DNA from: an uncultured Campylobacter sp.
GTDB taxonomy: Bacteria; Campylobacterota; Campylobacteria; Campylobacterales; Campylobacteraceae
NCBI RefSeq assembly: GCF_938030685.1
Contig: NZ_CALHHX010000121.1
Span: 1 to 17,956 of the forward strand
Direction: 5' to 3'
DNA length: 17,956 nt
Below are positions 7,619 through 15,253 of this stretch, piece by piece; position 1 is the stretch's first letter, and each line of letters starts with the position of its first letter. The notes below the pieces were generated by a model that saw only the letters and a program-made list of their open reading frames with translations, did no database searches and was not told the origin of the DNA. Position numbers and translations under genes: made by a program.

Positions 7619-7655
7619 AGCTCCACCGCTAAATTTAGAGCGAAATTTTAAATAA

Positions 7656-7679
7656 GGCTAAATTTAATAAAATTTAGCC
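7656..7679 (-). terminator. Hairpin overlapping the rho stop codon
   Basis: GGCTAAATTT and AAATTTAGCC form a perfect 10-bp stem with a 4-nt loop. In minus-strand RNA the rho stop codon (TAA, 7676-7674) lies within the first arm and the hairpin is followed by TTATTT. The stem is AT-rich and the T tract broken, so termination may be weak; 3'-end protection is another possibility. Confidence 0.45.
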
Positions 7680-9020
7680 GTTCATTATCGATAGCAGCTC
7701 GGTGTTGTCTTTGGTTTTTAGCATCTTGGCGTATAAAAATTTCAGCGCCTCGACGTCGTCCATCGTAGAGATCGCCGAGCGCAACGCCCAGATCTTTTGC
7801 AAATTTTCACTGCCTTGTAAAAGCTCCTCTTTGCGCGTGCCAGACTTGGTAATGTTGATCGCGGGGTAAATTCTGCGGTCCGAGATATTACGATCGAGGA
7901 TGATCTCGCTGTTGCCCGTGCCTTTGAACTCCTCGAAGATCACGTCATCCATTCGCGAGCCGGTCTCGATGAGCGCGGTAGCGACGATGGTGAGCGAGCC
8001 GCCGTTTTCGATATTTCGCGCCGCACCGAAAAAGCGCTTCGGCTTGTGCAGGGCGTTTGCGTCTACGCCGCCGCTTAGCACTTTGCCGCTGCTAGGCGTG
8101 ACGGTGTTGTAGGCGCGCGCAAGGCGGGTGATGCTATCGAGCAGGATGACGACGTCCTTGCCGTTTTCGACGGCGCGTTTTGCCTTTTCGATGACGAGCT
8201 CGGCGACGCGAACGTGATTGAATGCTGGCTGATCGAAGGTCGAGCTAAACACCTCGCCGCGCACGCTACGCTCCATGTCGGTCACCTCCTCGGGGCGCTC
8301 GTCGACTAGCAGCACCAAAAGTTCGACCTCGGGGTGGTTGCGCGTAATGCCGTTGGCAAGCTCCTTCATGAGCTCCGTTTTACCGCTACGCGGAGGCGCC
8401 GTGATGAGCCCGCGCTGCCCCTTGCCGATCGGGGTGAAAAGATCGAGTACGCGACCGGTAAGGCGCATAGGATCGTATTCAAGCTTGAGCTTTTCGGTCG
8501 GGAAAAGCGGCGTGAGATTGTCAAATAGCGGACGCTCTCTAGCCTCTTGGATCGATTTGTAATTGATCGCCTCGATCTTTAAGAGCGCGTAGTACTTCTC
8601 CTGATCCTTCGGCTCGCGCACCTGGCCCGTGACGATGTCGCCGACGCGAAGGGCGAATTTGCGGATCTGACTTAAACTCACGTAGGCGTCGTTAGCGCTG
8701 TCGCTTAAATTTGAATCTATGCCGCGCAAAAAGCCGTAACCCTCGGCGGTAACCTCCAAAATCCCCGTAAAAAGTATGAAGCCGCCCTGCTTCGTCTGCA
8801 TACGTAAAATTTCAAAAACGAGCGCTTGGCGGCGGAATTCGCGCGGGTTCTCGACGCCTAGCTCGTCTGCTATGGCGATGAGATTTTCAAGATCCATCGA
8901 GCGGAGCTCCTCGATCTGGTAGCCCTCGACGGGAACGTGCGTTTTAGCGTAAGTTTTTCTACCGTTTTGATTAGAATTTGAAACGGCGGTCTGTGCGGAA
9001 TTTTGATTTGTATTTTCCAT
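7674..9020 (-). CDS. rho: Transcription termination factor Rho
   Basis: Rho is a hexameric RNA-dependent ATPase that ends transcription of untranslated RNA. The 448-aa protein has an Asn/Gln/Ser-rich N-terminal extension (residues 1-30), then a Rho N-terminal helical region, then the cold-shock-like RNA-binding domain (EVTAEGYGFLR, about residues 90-100). The RecA-like ATPase domain follows. Walker A is TAPPRSGKTE with Lys214 and Walker B is DVVILLDSITRLARAYN. The Q-loop/R-loop region DANALHKPKRFFGAARN is the secondary RNA-binding element. E. coli Rho is 419 aa; the excess here is the N-terminal tail. The start is ATG 9020 with AGAGGA just upstream. It lies 61 bp after accA on the same strand with no terminator between, so it is probably the last gene of the gpmI-fab operon. 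Confidence 0.97.
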   Translation of the reverse strand: MENTNQNSAQTAVSNSNQNGRKTYAKTHVPVEGYQIEELRSMDLENLIAIADELGVENPREFRRQALVFEILRMQTKQGGFILFTGILEVTAEGYGFLRGIDSNLSDSANDAYVSLSQIRKFALRVGDIVTGQVREPKDQEKYYALLKIEAINYKSIQEARERPLFDNLTPLFPTEKLKLEYDPMRLTGRVLDLFTPIGKGQRGLITAPPRSGKTELMKELANGITRNHPEVELLVLLVDERPEEVTDMERSVRGEVFSSTFDQPAFNHVRVAELVIEKAKRAVENGKDVVILLDSITRLARAYNTVTPSSGKVLSGGVDANALHKPKRFFGAARNIENGGSLTIVATALIETGSRMDDVIFEEFKGTGNSEIILDRNISDRRIYPAINITKSGTRKEELLQGSENLQKIWALRSAISTMDDVEALKFLYAKMLKTKDNTELLSIMNG

Positions 9021-9081
9021 TTGTCCTCTTAGAGTGTGAAGTTATTAAATTTGGTTTTAAAAAAGTCGCGAAATTTAAAAT

Positions 9082-10020
9082 TTAGTTTTCTTTATAAGCA
9101 CCGAACCTTAAAATTTTTTGTTGTCTTCTGCTGATGAGCTCGTCTATGCTAAGATCGTCTAGCTTGTGCAGCTCGGTTAAGACGTAGTTTCCAAGCGCTT
9201 TTATCGCGCCGTCTTTATCTCTGTGGGCGCCCGTTTTAGGCTCCTTGATCACGTCGTCGATCAAGCCCAGCTCTTTTAGCTCCTCGGCGGTGATCTTTAA
9301 CGCTTTCGTAGCGGCCTCGCTCTTACTTGGATCGTTCCACAAAATCGCAGCACAGCCCTCGGGAGAGATAACCGAAAAAATTGAGTTTTGAAGCATCGCC
9401 AGCCGATCAGCCACGCCAATAGCCAAAGCTCCACCGCTACCGCCCTCGCCGATAACGACGGCGATCGTAGGGGTCTTAAGATCGCTAAGCTCATATATAT
9501 TTCGCGCGATAGCCTCGCTTTGACCGCGCTCCTCGGCGCCAAGTCCCGGATATGCGCCCGGAGTATCGATCAAAAACAAAATAGGAAGGTTAAATTTCTC
9601 GGCAAGTTTTGCTACGCGCAGAGCCTTACGATAGCCCTCCGGATGGGGCATGCCGAAATTTCGCTTCAGCTTGTTTTTGGTACCGCGACCCTTCTGCTCG
9701 GCAATCACGGCAATTTTACGGTTGCCCATAATGCCCAGATAACACACAATCGACGGATCATCTCTAAAGGCGCGGTCGCCGTGAAGCTCCCTGGCATCCT
9801 GCAAAAGCGCGCGAATATAATCGATCGCGTAAGGGCGATCCGGATGGCGCGCAAGCTGAAGTCTTTGGTATTCGTTTAAATTTTTATAAACTTTGGAAAT
9901 TTCTTTTTCGAGGTTCTTATTTAAAATTTCGACCGCGTCCTCATCACCGCGAATTTTAGCAGCGACGATGTCCTCGTCGATCTGCTTTATAGACTTTTCG
10001 AAGTCCAGATAGCTAGCCAT
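9082..10020 (-). CDS. accA: Acetyl-CoA carboxylase carboxyltransferase subunit alpha
   Basis: AccA, with AccD, moves the carboxyl group from biotinyl-BCCP to acetyl-CoA to give malonyl-CoA, the committed step of fatty-acid synthesis in the cytoplasm. The 312-aa length is usual for the family. The N-terminus MASYLDFEKSIKQIDEDI is a typical helical start. RPYAIDYI, FGMPHPEGYRKALR and the glycine-rich GEGGSGGALAIG (about residues 190-202, oxyanion region) followed by SVISPEGCAAILW are AccA signatures. The ATG at 10020 shares one base with the fabF stop (TAATG), which implies translational coupling. AccD and the biotin subunits are not in the window. Confidence 0.97.
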   Translation of the reverse strand: MASYLDFEKSIKQIDEDIVAAKIRGDEDAVEILNKNLEKEISKVYKNLNEYQRLQLARHPDRPYAIDYIRALLQDARELHGDRAFRDDPSIVCYLGIMGNRKIAVIAEQKGRGTKNKLKRNFGMPHPEGYRKALRVAKLAEKFNLPILFLIDTPGAYPGLGAEERGQSEAIARNIYELSDLKTPTIAVVIGEGGSGGALAIGVADRLAMLQNSIFSVISPEGCAAILWNDPSKSEAATKALKITAEELKELGLIDDVIKEPKTGAHRDKDGAIKALGNYVLTELHKLDDLSIDELISRRQQKILRFGAYKEN

Positions 10021-11237
10021 TAATCTACTCTTTTGAAAATAAGCGATGCGTTCGTGCCGCCGAATCCGAAATTATTGCTCATAACGCAATCGAGTTTAGC
10101 TTTTCTGGCAACGTTTGGCACATAGTCCAAATCGCAATCTGGATCTTTTGAAATTTGATTTATCGTAGGCGGTATGATGCCGTTTTGCATCGCTAAAAGA
10201 CTGATCGCAGCCTCTACCGCTCCGGCAGCGCCCAGGCAGTGTCCTAGCTGACCCTTAGTGGAGCTGACCGCAGGCACCTTGCCCTCGCCGAAAAGCTCTT
10301 TTAACGCCGCGGTTTCGTTTTTATCGTTTATCGCAGTGGACGTTCCGTGGGCGTTGATATAATCAATCTTCGGGCGCCCCGCCATCTCGTAGGCCTTTTT
10401 CATAGCGCGGATCGGTCCGTCTAGGCTAGGCGAAGTGATATGATAAGCATCGCCGCTAGCGCCGAATCCTACGAGCTCGCCGTAAATTTTAGCGCCGCGC
10501 GCTTTTGCGTCCCCTAGCTCTTCTAAAACTAAAGCCGCCGCGCCTTCGCCCATCACAAAGCCGTTTCGCTCCGCATCAAACGGACGTGAAGCATGCGCCG
10601 GATCATCATTTCTAGCGCAAAGCGCCTTCATCGCGGCAAATCCGCCGATACCTACGGGACAAACCGCGGCCTCGGCACCCACTGCGAGCATCTTTTTCGC
10701 TTCGCCGATCATGATAACTCTCGCAGCGTCCATAATCGCATGTGCTGAAGCCGCACAAGCCGTAACGCTGGATAAATTCGGACCTTTTAAGTTATAGTAT
10801 ATTGAAACAAAGCCGCCGAGCATATTTACTAACGCAGAAGGGATAAAAAACGGAGAAATTCGCCTAGGACCGCGCTGTAAGCAGGTGTTGGCGTTTATCT
10901 CGATATTCGGCAAACCGCCGATACCGCTAGCGGAGCTCACGCCGAATTCGTCGCTATCAAAACTGCTAAATTTAGCGTCATCTATGGCTTCGCCCGCAGC
11001 TTTAAGCCCCAGTTGGATAAATCTATCCATCTTTTTTATCTCTTTTCCATCCTCGATTATGCTCGAAGGATCGAAACCTTTTACTTCAGCTGCAATTTGA
11101 ACCGGAAATTCGCTAGCGTCAAAGAGCGAAATTTTATCAACCCCGGTTTTTCCGTTACAGATATTTTCAAAACTGCTCTGTTTGTCAAGCCCGAGAGAGG
11201 TTATCATCCCGATACCCGTTACTACGACTCGTTTCAA
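10020..11237 (-). CDS. fabF: 3-oxoacyl-[acyl-carrier-protein] synthase II (FabF)
   Basis: FabF is the elongating ketosynthase of type II fatty-acid synthesis: it condenses malonyl-ACP with acyl-ACP. The catalytic triad is visible: Cys161 in VTACAASAHAI, His297 in NAHGTST and His333 in GQLGHCLGAAG. The 405-aa length and the terminal NNFGFGGTNASLIF are standard for a thiolase-fold ketosynthase. The start codon is TTG 11237 (MKRVVVTGIGMITSLG) with AAGGA about 8 nt upstream; no better start exists and the first strand begins immediately. The gene lies 18 bp after acpP and overlaps accA by one base. FabB would be the alternative, but the neighbourhood and overall similarity favour FabF. Confidence 0.96.
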   Translation of the reverse strand: MKRVVVTGIGMITSLGLDKQSSFENICNGKTGVDKISLFDASEFPVQIAAEVKGFDPSSIIEDGKEIKKMDRFIQLGLKAAGEAIDDAKFSSFDSDEFGVSSASGIGGLPNIEINANTCLQRGPRRISPFFIPSALVNMLGGFVSIYYNLKGPNLSSVTACAASAHAIMDAARVIMIGEAKKMLAVGAEAAVCPVGIGGFAAMKALCARNDDPAHASRPFDAERNGFVMGEGAAALVLEELGDAKARGAKIYGELVGFGASGDAYHITSPSLDGPIRAMKKAYEMAGRPKIDYINAHGTSTAINDKNETAALKELFGEGKVPAVSSTKGQLGHCLGAAGAVEAAISLLAMQNGIIPPTINQISKDPDCDLDYVPNVARKAKLDCVMSNNFGFGGTNASLIFKRVD

Positions 11238-11255
11238 AACTGCTTCCTTAAAATT

Positions 11256-11492
11256 TTATTTCTTAGGCAAATTTTCTATATAATCTACTACGTCTTTAAT
11301 GCTTACTAATTTTTCGGACTCGCTATCAGGGATCTCGATACCGAATTTCTCCTCTAAAGCCATTACTAGCTCAACTACGTCAAGAGAGTCCGCGCCCAAA
11401 TCTTCGATAATTTTAGAGTCAAGTTTAACCTGATCCGGGCTAACGCTGAGTTGTTCTACAACTACGTCTCTTACATCTTCAAATACTGCCAT
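11256..11492 (-). CDS. acpP: Acyl carrier protein
   Basis: ACP carries growing acyl chains on a phosphopantetheine arm. The 78-aa, strongly acidic protein has the canonical attachment motif GADSLDVVEL with Ser36. The family's four-helix pattern is present: MAVFEDVRDVVVEQL, the DSL helix II, and the EKFGIEIPDSESEKLVSI loop and helix. The start is ATG 11492 with AAAGGAG about 7 nt upstream, one of the strongest ribosome binding sites in the operon, as expected for a very abundant protein. It sits between fabG (68-bp gap) and fabF (18-bp gap). Confidence 0.98.
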   Translation of the reverse strand: MAVFEDVRDVVVEQLSVSPDQVKLDSKIIEDLGADSLDVVELVMALEEKFGIEIPDSESEKLVSIKDVVDYIENLPKK

Positions 11493-11560
11493 TTTAGCAC
11501 TCCTTTAAAAAAATACCGCATAATTCTATAATATTTAACCTTAAATTCCGCTATTTAACG

Positions 11561-12304
11561 CTACATATAGAGCCCGCCGTTGATTTTAAGCGACTCTCCC
11601 GTAATGTAGCCCGCGCCGTCGCTGAGTAAAAACGCAACTCCTTCGGCGACATCGCTCGTGCTTCCTAGGCGCTTAAGCGGGATGCTTGCTTCATAGCTTG
11701 CTTTTACGTCGTCGCTTAGCGCGTCTGTCATATCGGTGGCGATGAAACCAGGCGTTACGCAATTAAAGCGGATGCCACGCGCCGCGCCCTCTTTTGCAAA
11801 ACTCTTACTCATCGCGATCATTCCGCCCTTGCTCGCGCTGTAATTGACCTGCCCGGCGTTGCCCATTTCGCCGACGATCGAGGCGATATTTACGACCGCT
11901 CCGAAGCGCTTTTTGCTCATTAGCTTTAAAGCTTCACGGCAGCCAATGAAGGCGCTGCTTAAATTTGCTTCGATCACGCCCATGAAGTCTTCCAGTTTCA
12001 TCCTAAGCGCGAGCTTGTCGTTCGTAACGCCCGCGTTATTTACGAGATAGCTTAGTTCGCCGTCGCTTTGCGCTATCAAGCTTAGCGCCTCGCTAAATTC
12101 CGCCTCGTTCGTCGCATCAAATTTTATCACGGCGCCCTCTCCGCCGTTTGCGCGGATCTCCTCTAGCAGCGCGTCGGCAGGTTCTGGGCTTGAGCGATAA
12201 TTAATCCACACCTTAAGCCCGTAAGATGCCAAAGTCCTTGCGATCTGCGCACCGATACCGCGGCTCGCACCGGTGATTAAAACGTTCTTTCCACTAAATT
12301 TCAT
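11561..12304 (-). CDS. fabG: 3-oxoacyl-[acyl-carrier-protein] reductase FabG
   Basis: FabG reduces 3-oxoacyl-ACP to 3-hydroxyacyl-ACP with NADPH. This 247-aa short-chain dehydrogenase shows the Rossmann motif TGASRGIG at residues 11-18, NNAG in the middle, and the catalytic Ser142, Tyr155 and Lys159 (NIAS, then NYSASKGG). The C-terminal ITGESLKINGGLYM is the usual FabG ending. The start is ATG 12304 with AAGGA 6-7 nt upstream. Other short-chain dehydrogenases share these motifs, but its place beside acpP and fabF makes FabG the secure assignment. It follows gpmI by 101 bp. Confidence 0.96.
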   Translation of the reverse strand: MKFSGKNVLITGASRGIGAQIARTLASYGLKVWINYRSSPEPADALLEEIRANGGEGAVIKFDATNEAEFSEALSLIAQSDGELSYLVNNAGVTNDKLALRMKLEDFMGVIEANLSSAFIGCREALKLMSKKRFGAVVNIASIVGEMGNAGQVNYSASKGGMIAMSKSFAKEGAARGIRFNCVTPGFIATDMTDALSDDVKASYEASIPLKRLGSTSDVAEGVAFLLSDGAGYITGESLKINGGLYM

Positions 12305-12405
12305 ACTTGTCCTTTTGTTAAAATTTTAATCTCTAGCGTAAATTTATCCAAATTTACCTAAATTTTAGCAGTTTAAATCTACTCGCGACCCGCGCCGTTG
12401 AAATT

Positions 12406-13872
12406 TCAAAATAGCGCATCGTCCATCTCCGCGGGCTTCGGCAATCCCATTAGCTTTAGCACGGTCGCTGCGACGTTGCTAAGCCCTAGCCCGCTTTTTA
12501 GCTCAGACGCGCCGCGCCCCAGCACGAAGCAAAACACGTCAAAGGTCGTGTGGTTCGTTAAAATTTCGCCGTCCGCATCTCGCATCGCCTCGCAGTTGCC
12601 GTGGTCGCTGATCTGGACGTAGGCGTAATCATGCGCCTTCGCCGCGCTTAAAATTTTACCGATGCACTCATCCACCGCCTCGACTGCCTTTACCGCGGCG
12701 TCATAATTGCCTGTATGACCGACCATATCGCCGTTTGCGAAATTTACGACGATGAAATCGATCCCCGCTTCGATGCCGCGGATCACCGCGTCGCACACCG
12801 CTGGCGCGCTCATCTGCGGCTGCTCATCGTAGGTTTTTACTTTGGGGCTCGGGATCAGCACGCGAGTTTCGTTCGGCAGCGGCTCCTCGACGCCACCGTT
12901 AAAGAAAAACGTCACGTGTGCGTATTTTTCGGTCTCGGCGGTGTGAAGCTGCGTAAGACCGGCTTCTGCGATCACTTCGCAAAGCGTGTTTTTTAGCACG
13001 GGCTTCTCAAAAAGCATAGGAAATTTAAAGCTCGCGTCGTATTCGCTCATCGTGATTAAATTTTGCACGACGAACTTTCGCTCAAATTCGCAGAAATTCT
13101 CATCACCCAAAGCCGCGCAGAGCTCCCTAGCGCGATCATTTCTAAAATTTATAAAAATCACTCCGTCATCCGCGCCGATACCGCTAAAGCCGTTAAAGCT
13201 CGCAGGCTCGATAAACTCGTCGCTCACGCCGCGCTCGTAGCTTTGCAGTATGTACTCGCTAGGCGAAATTTCAAGCGGAGCCGTTTCGCCCATGAGCACA
13301 TCGTAAGCGCGCTTCACGCGATCAAAGCGCTTGTCGCGATCCATCGCGTAAAAGCGCCCACTCACGCTCGCGACTTTAAATTTAGCCTCCAGGCGCTTTA
13401 AAAATTCTGCTCCGCTGCTCGGCGAAACGTCGCGCCCGTCGGTGATAGCATGCGCCCATGTCTCGCAACCCGCATTCTGCGCTATCTCGCAGATCGCGTC
13501 AAAATGGCGCAGATGCGAATGCACGCCGCCGTCGCTATAAAGCCCTATGACGTGCACCCTGCGGCACTTTGAAAGCAGGCTTTGTAGCGCTTCGTTTTTC
13601 TCAAGCAAGCCCTCATCGATCGCGCGATCGATTTTGACTAGGTTTTGATACAAAATTCTACCGCTTCCGATCGTCATATGCCCTACTTCGCTGTTTCCCA
13701 TCTGCCCCTGCGGCAAGCCCACGGCAAGCCCGGAGGTGCGCAGCAGCGTATTGGGCACGTTTTTAAAAAGATAATCATAGGCGGGCTTTTTCGCGTTTGC
13801 AAACGCATTAAATTTATCACTCGCGTTAAAGCCGATGCCGTCGGTGATAAGTAAAATCGTCTTTTGCCCCAT
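12406..13872 (-). CDS. gpmI: 2,3-bisphosphoglycerate-independent phosphoglycerate mutase
   Basis: GpmI interconverts 3- and 2-phosphoglycerate with two metal ions, usually Mn2+. The 488-aa protein belongs to the alkaline phosphatase superfamily. Asp11 in ITDGIG binds metal, and Ser61 in QMGNSEVGHMTIG is the phosphorylated nucleophile. Further family blocks are HVIGLYSDGGVHSH, HAITDGRDVSP, NFRNDRARE, NFANGDMVGHTG and ISDHGNCE. The start ATG 13872 has AGGAG 6 nt upstream. In C. jejuni this gene is called pgm or gpmI, and campylobacters use it mainly in gluconeogenesis. It is the first gene of the minus-strand operon and is divergent from mraY across 198 bp. Confidence 0.96.
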   Translation of the reverse strand: MGQKTILLITDGIGFNASDKFNAFANAKKPAYDYLFKNVPNTLLRTSGLAVGLPQGQMGNSEVGHMTIGSGRILYQNLVKIDRAIDEGLLEKNEALQSLLSKCRRVHVIGLYSDGGVHSHLRHFDAICEIAQNAGCETWAHAITDGRDVSPSSGAEFLKRLEAKFKVASVSGRFYAMDRDKRFDRVKRAYDVLMGETAPLEISPSEYILQSYERGVSDEFIEPASFNGFSGIGADDGVIFINFRNDRARELCAALGDENFCEFERKFVVQNLITMSEYDASFKFPMLFEKPVLKNTLCEVIAEAGLTQLHTAETEKYAHVTFFFNGGVEEPLPNETRVLIPSPKVKTYDEQPQMSAPAVCDAVIRGIEAGIDFIVVNFANGDMVGHTGNYDAAVKAVEAVDECIGKILSAAKAHDYAYVQISDHGNCEAMRDADGEILTNHTTFDVFCFVLGRGASELKSGLGLSNVAATVLKLMGLPKPAEMDDALF

Positions 13873-13950
13873 TTTGGCTCCTAAATTTCGTCTAAATTTC
13901 GCTGCGCAGGTCTTTTGAGGCGGATCTGCGGCGCTGTTTTTACGAGCGGC

Positions 13951-13956
13951 ATTATA
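13951..13956 (-). promoter_or_regulatory. -10 box of the gpmI-fab-accA-rho operon
   Basis: The minus strand reads TATAAT from 13956 to 13951, preceded by a run of eight A and one G. A start near 13944 would leave a leader of roughly 70 nt before the gpmI ATG. No -35 consensus is present. Between it and mraY, TATACT at 14017-14022 and TATAAA at 14039-14044 are weaker plus-strand candidates for the mraY promoter. Confidence 0.6.
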
Positions 13957-14070
13957 CTTTTTTTTGGCAAATGCGGCAAAATTTCATCCGCCCTAAAAGC
14001 TAAATTTTACCTCTTTTATACTAAAATGCGCGTTTTCATATAAAATTTCATAAAATTTAAAAGGCAAACT

Positions 14071-15135
14071 TTGTTTTATTATCTCTATCATCTTACGAAT
14101 ATAAATTTTTTCCAATACATCACCGCGCGCGCAGGAATCGCGTTTTTTATCGCTTTTTGTTTTTCGGTCTGGGCCATGCCGCGGTTTATCCGCTGGGCAC
14201 AAGCCAGACACACCGCGCAGCCCATCTACGAGCTTGCGCCGCAAAACCATCAGAAAAAGAGCAAAACCCCGACGATGGGTGGGCTTGTTTTCGTTACCGC
14301 CGCGGTGCTCGCAAGCCTGCTGTGCGCCAAGCTAAACAACGTCTTCGTGCTATGCGGGCTGCTTTGCTTGGTAGGTTTCGGCTACATAGGTTTTAAGGAT
14401 GATATCTCTAAAATTTTAGGCCGCCAAAACCACGCAGGCCTTAGTGCGCGGGCTAAATTTGCACTACAAAATTTCTTGGCGTTTCTGATTGGGGCGATGC
14501 TTTATGCTTTTAGCGATCTGGGCGGGGAATTTTTCGTGCCGTTTTTTAAATACCCTCTGCTAAATTTATGGATATTCGCGCCGCTGTTTTGGACGATCGT
14601 GATAAGCGCGAGCTCAAACGCGGTAAATTTAACCGACGGGCTAGACGGGCTAGCGACCATCCCGTCGGTGTTTTCGCTCTGCAGCTTGGGCGTATTTGCC
14701 TATCTTTGCGGGCATGCGATCTACTCGCAATATCTCTTGCTACCGCGCGTCGCGGGCGCGGGCGAGGTCTGCATCATCGTCTCGGCGCTCATCGGCGCGC
14801 TGCTTGGGTTTTTGTGGTTTAACTGCTACCCCGCAGAAGTCTTTATGGGCGATAGCGGCAGCCTCAGCGTGGGCGCGTTTTTAGGATACTGCGCGGTCAT
14901 CACGAAGAATGAAATTTTACTTATAATGATCGGCTTCGTCTTCGTCATCGAAACGCTCAGCGTGATCTTGCAAGTGGGCAGCTTTAAAATTTTCAAGCGC
15001 AGAATTTTCCTTATGGCGCCGATACATCACCATTTCGAGCTTAAAGGCTGGGTCGAAAATAAAATCATCATCCGATTTTGGATCATCGCGCTGATCGCAA
15101 ATATCATAGCGCTGACGTCGCTGAAACTGAGATAA
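14071..15135 (+). CDS. mraY: Phospho-N-acetylmuramoyl-pentapeptide-transferase MraY
   Basis: MraY transfers phospho-MurNAc-pentapeptide from UDP to undecaprenyl phosphate, giving lipid I at the inner membrane. The 354-aa protein has about ten membrane spans. Diagnostic blocks are KKSKTPTMGGLVF, the aspartate pair in FKDD (Asp110, Asp111), NAVNLTDGLDGLA at residues 183-195, MGDSGSLSVGAFLG, and PIHHHFELKGW near the C-terminus. The start is TTG 14071 (MFYYLYHLTNINFF), with AAAAGG about 6-9 nt upstream; this is the expected place, since the family begins just before the first membrane span. A 38-codon frame and then murD follow in the same direction, so the three are probably co-transcribed. Confidence 0.97.
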   Translation: MFYYLYHLTNINFFQYITARAGIAFFIAFCFSVWAMPRFIRWAQARHTAQPIYELAPQNHQKKSKTPTMGGLVFVTAAVLASLLCAKLNNVFVLCGLLCLVGFGYIGFKDDISKILGRQNHAGLSARAKFALQNFLAFLIGAMLYAFSDLGGEFFVPFFKYPLLNLWIFAPLFWTIVISASSNAVNLTDGLDGLATIPSVFSLCSLGVFAYLCGHAIYSQYLLLPRVAGAGEVCIIVSALIGALLGFLWFNCYPAEVFMGDSGSLSVGAFLGYCAVITKNEILLIMIGFVFVIETLSVILQVGSFKIFKRRIFLMAPIHHHFELKGWVENKIIIRFWIIALIANIIALTSLKLR

Positions 15136-15136
15136 A

Positions 15137-15253
15137 ATGCGAGCGCAGATCAAGCCCGACTTCGAAACGGCGCGTGAAATATACGGCGAAACGGCCGAGC
15201 TTAGCGCGGGCGAGATAACTCAAATTTTATGGGGCAAAAAGGGAAAAAAATGA
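15137..15253 (+). CDS. Possible small protein, 38 aa, coupled to murD
   Basis: ATG 15137 lies one base past the mraY stop (TAA 15133-15135). The frame runs 38 codons to TGA 15251-15253, which overlaps the murD ATG as ATGA. Filling an inter-gene gap exactly and ending in a coupling overlap is what real operon genes do. The predicted product starts MRAQIKPDFETAREIYG, is mixed acidic/basic with helix potential, has no membrane segment, and ends in a lysine-rich tail (WGKKGKK). Only a weak GAG lies about 5 nt before the start, so translation might rely on ribosomes leaving mraY. It resembles no family I know. The alternative is a chance open frame, plausible at this length. Confidence 0.42.
   Translation: MRAQIKPDFETAREIYGETAELSAGEITQILWGKKGKK

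Noticed and set aside
7540..7632. GTG-started 30-codon frame across the hairpin after rho
   Set aside because: The inverted-repeat structure explains the sequence better, and no ribosome binding site fits, since the -10-like box is directly adjacent to the start.
15229..15249. Earlier murD start adding seven residues (MGQKGKK)
   Set aside because: MurD begins with the Rossmann-like strand at MKKSLFGYG, and AGGG is correctly spaced for ATG 15250.
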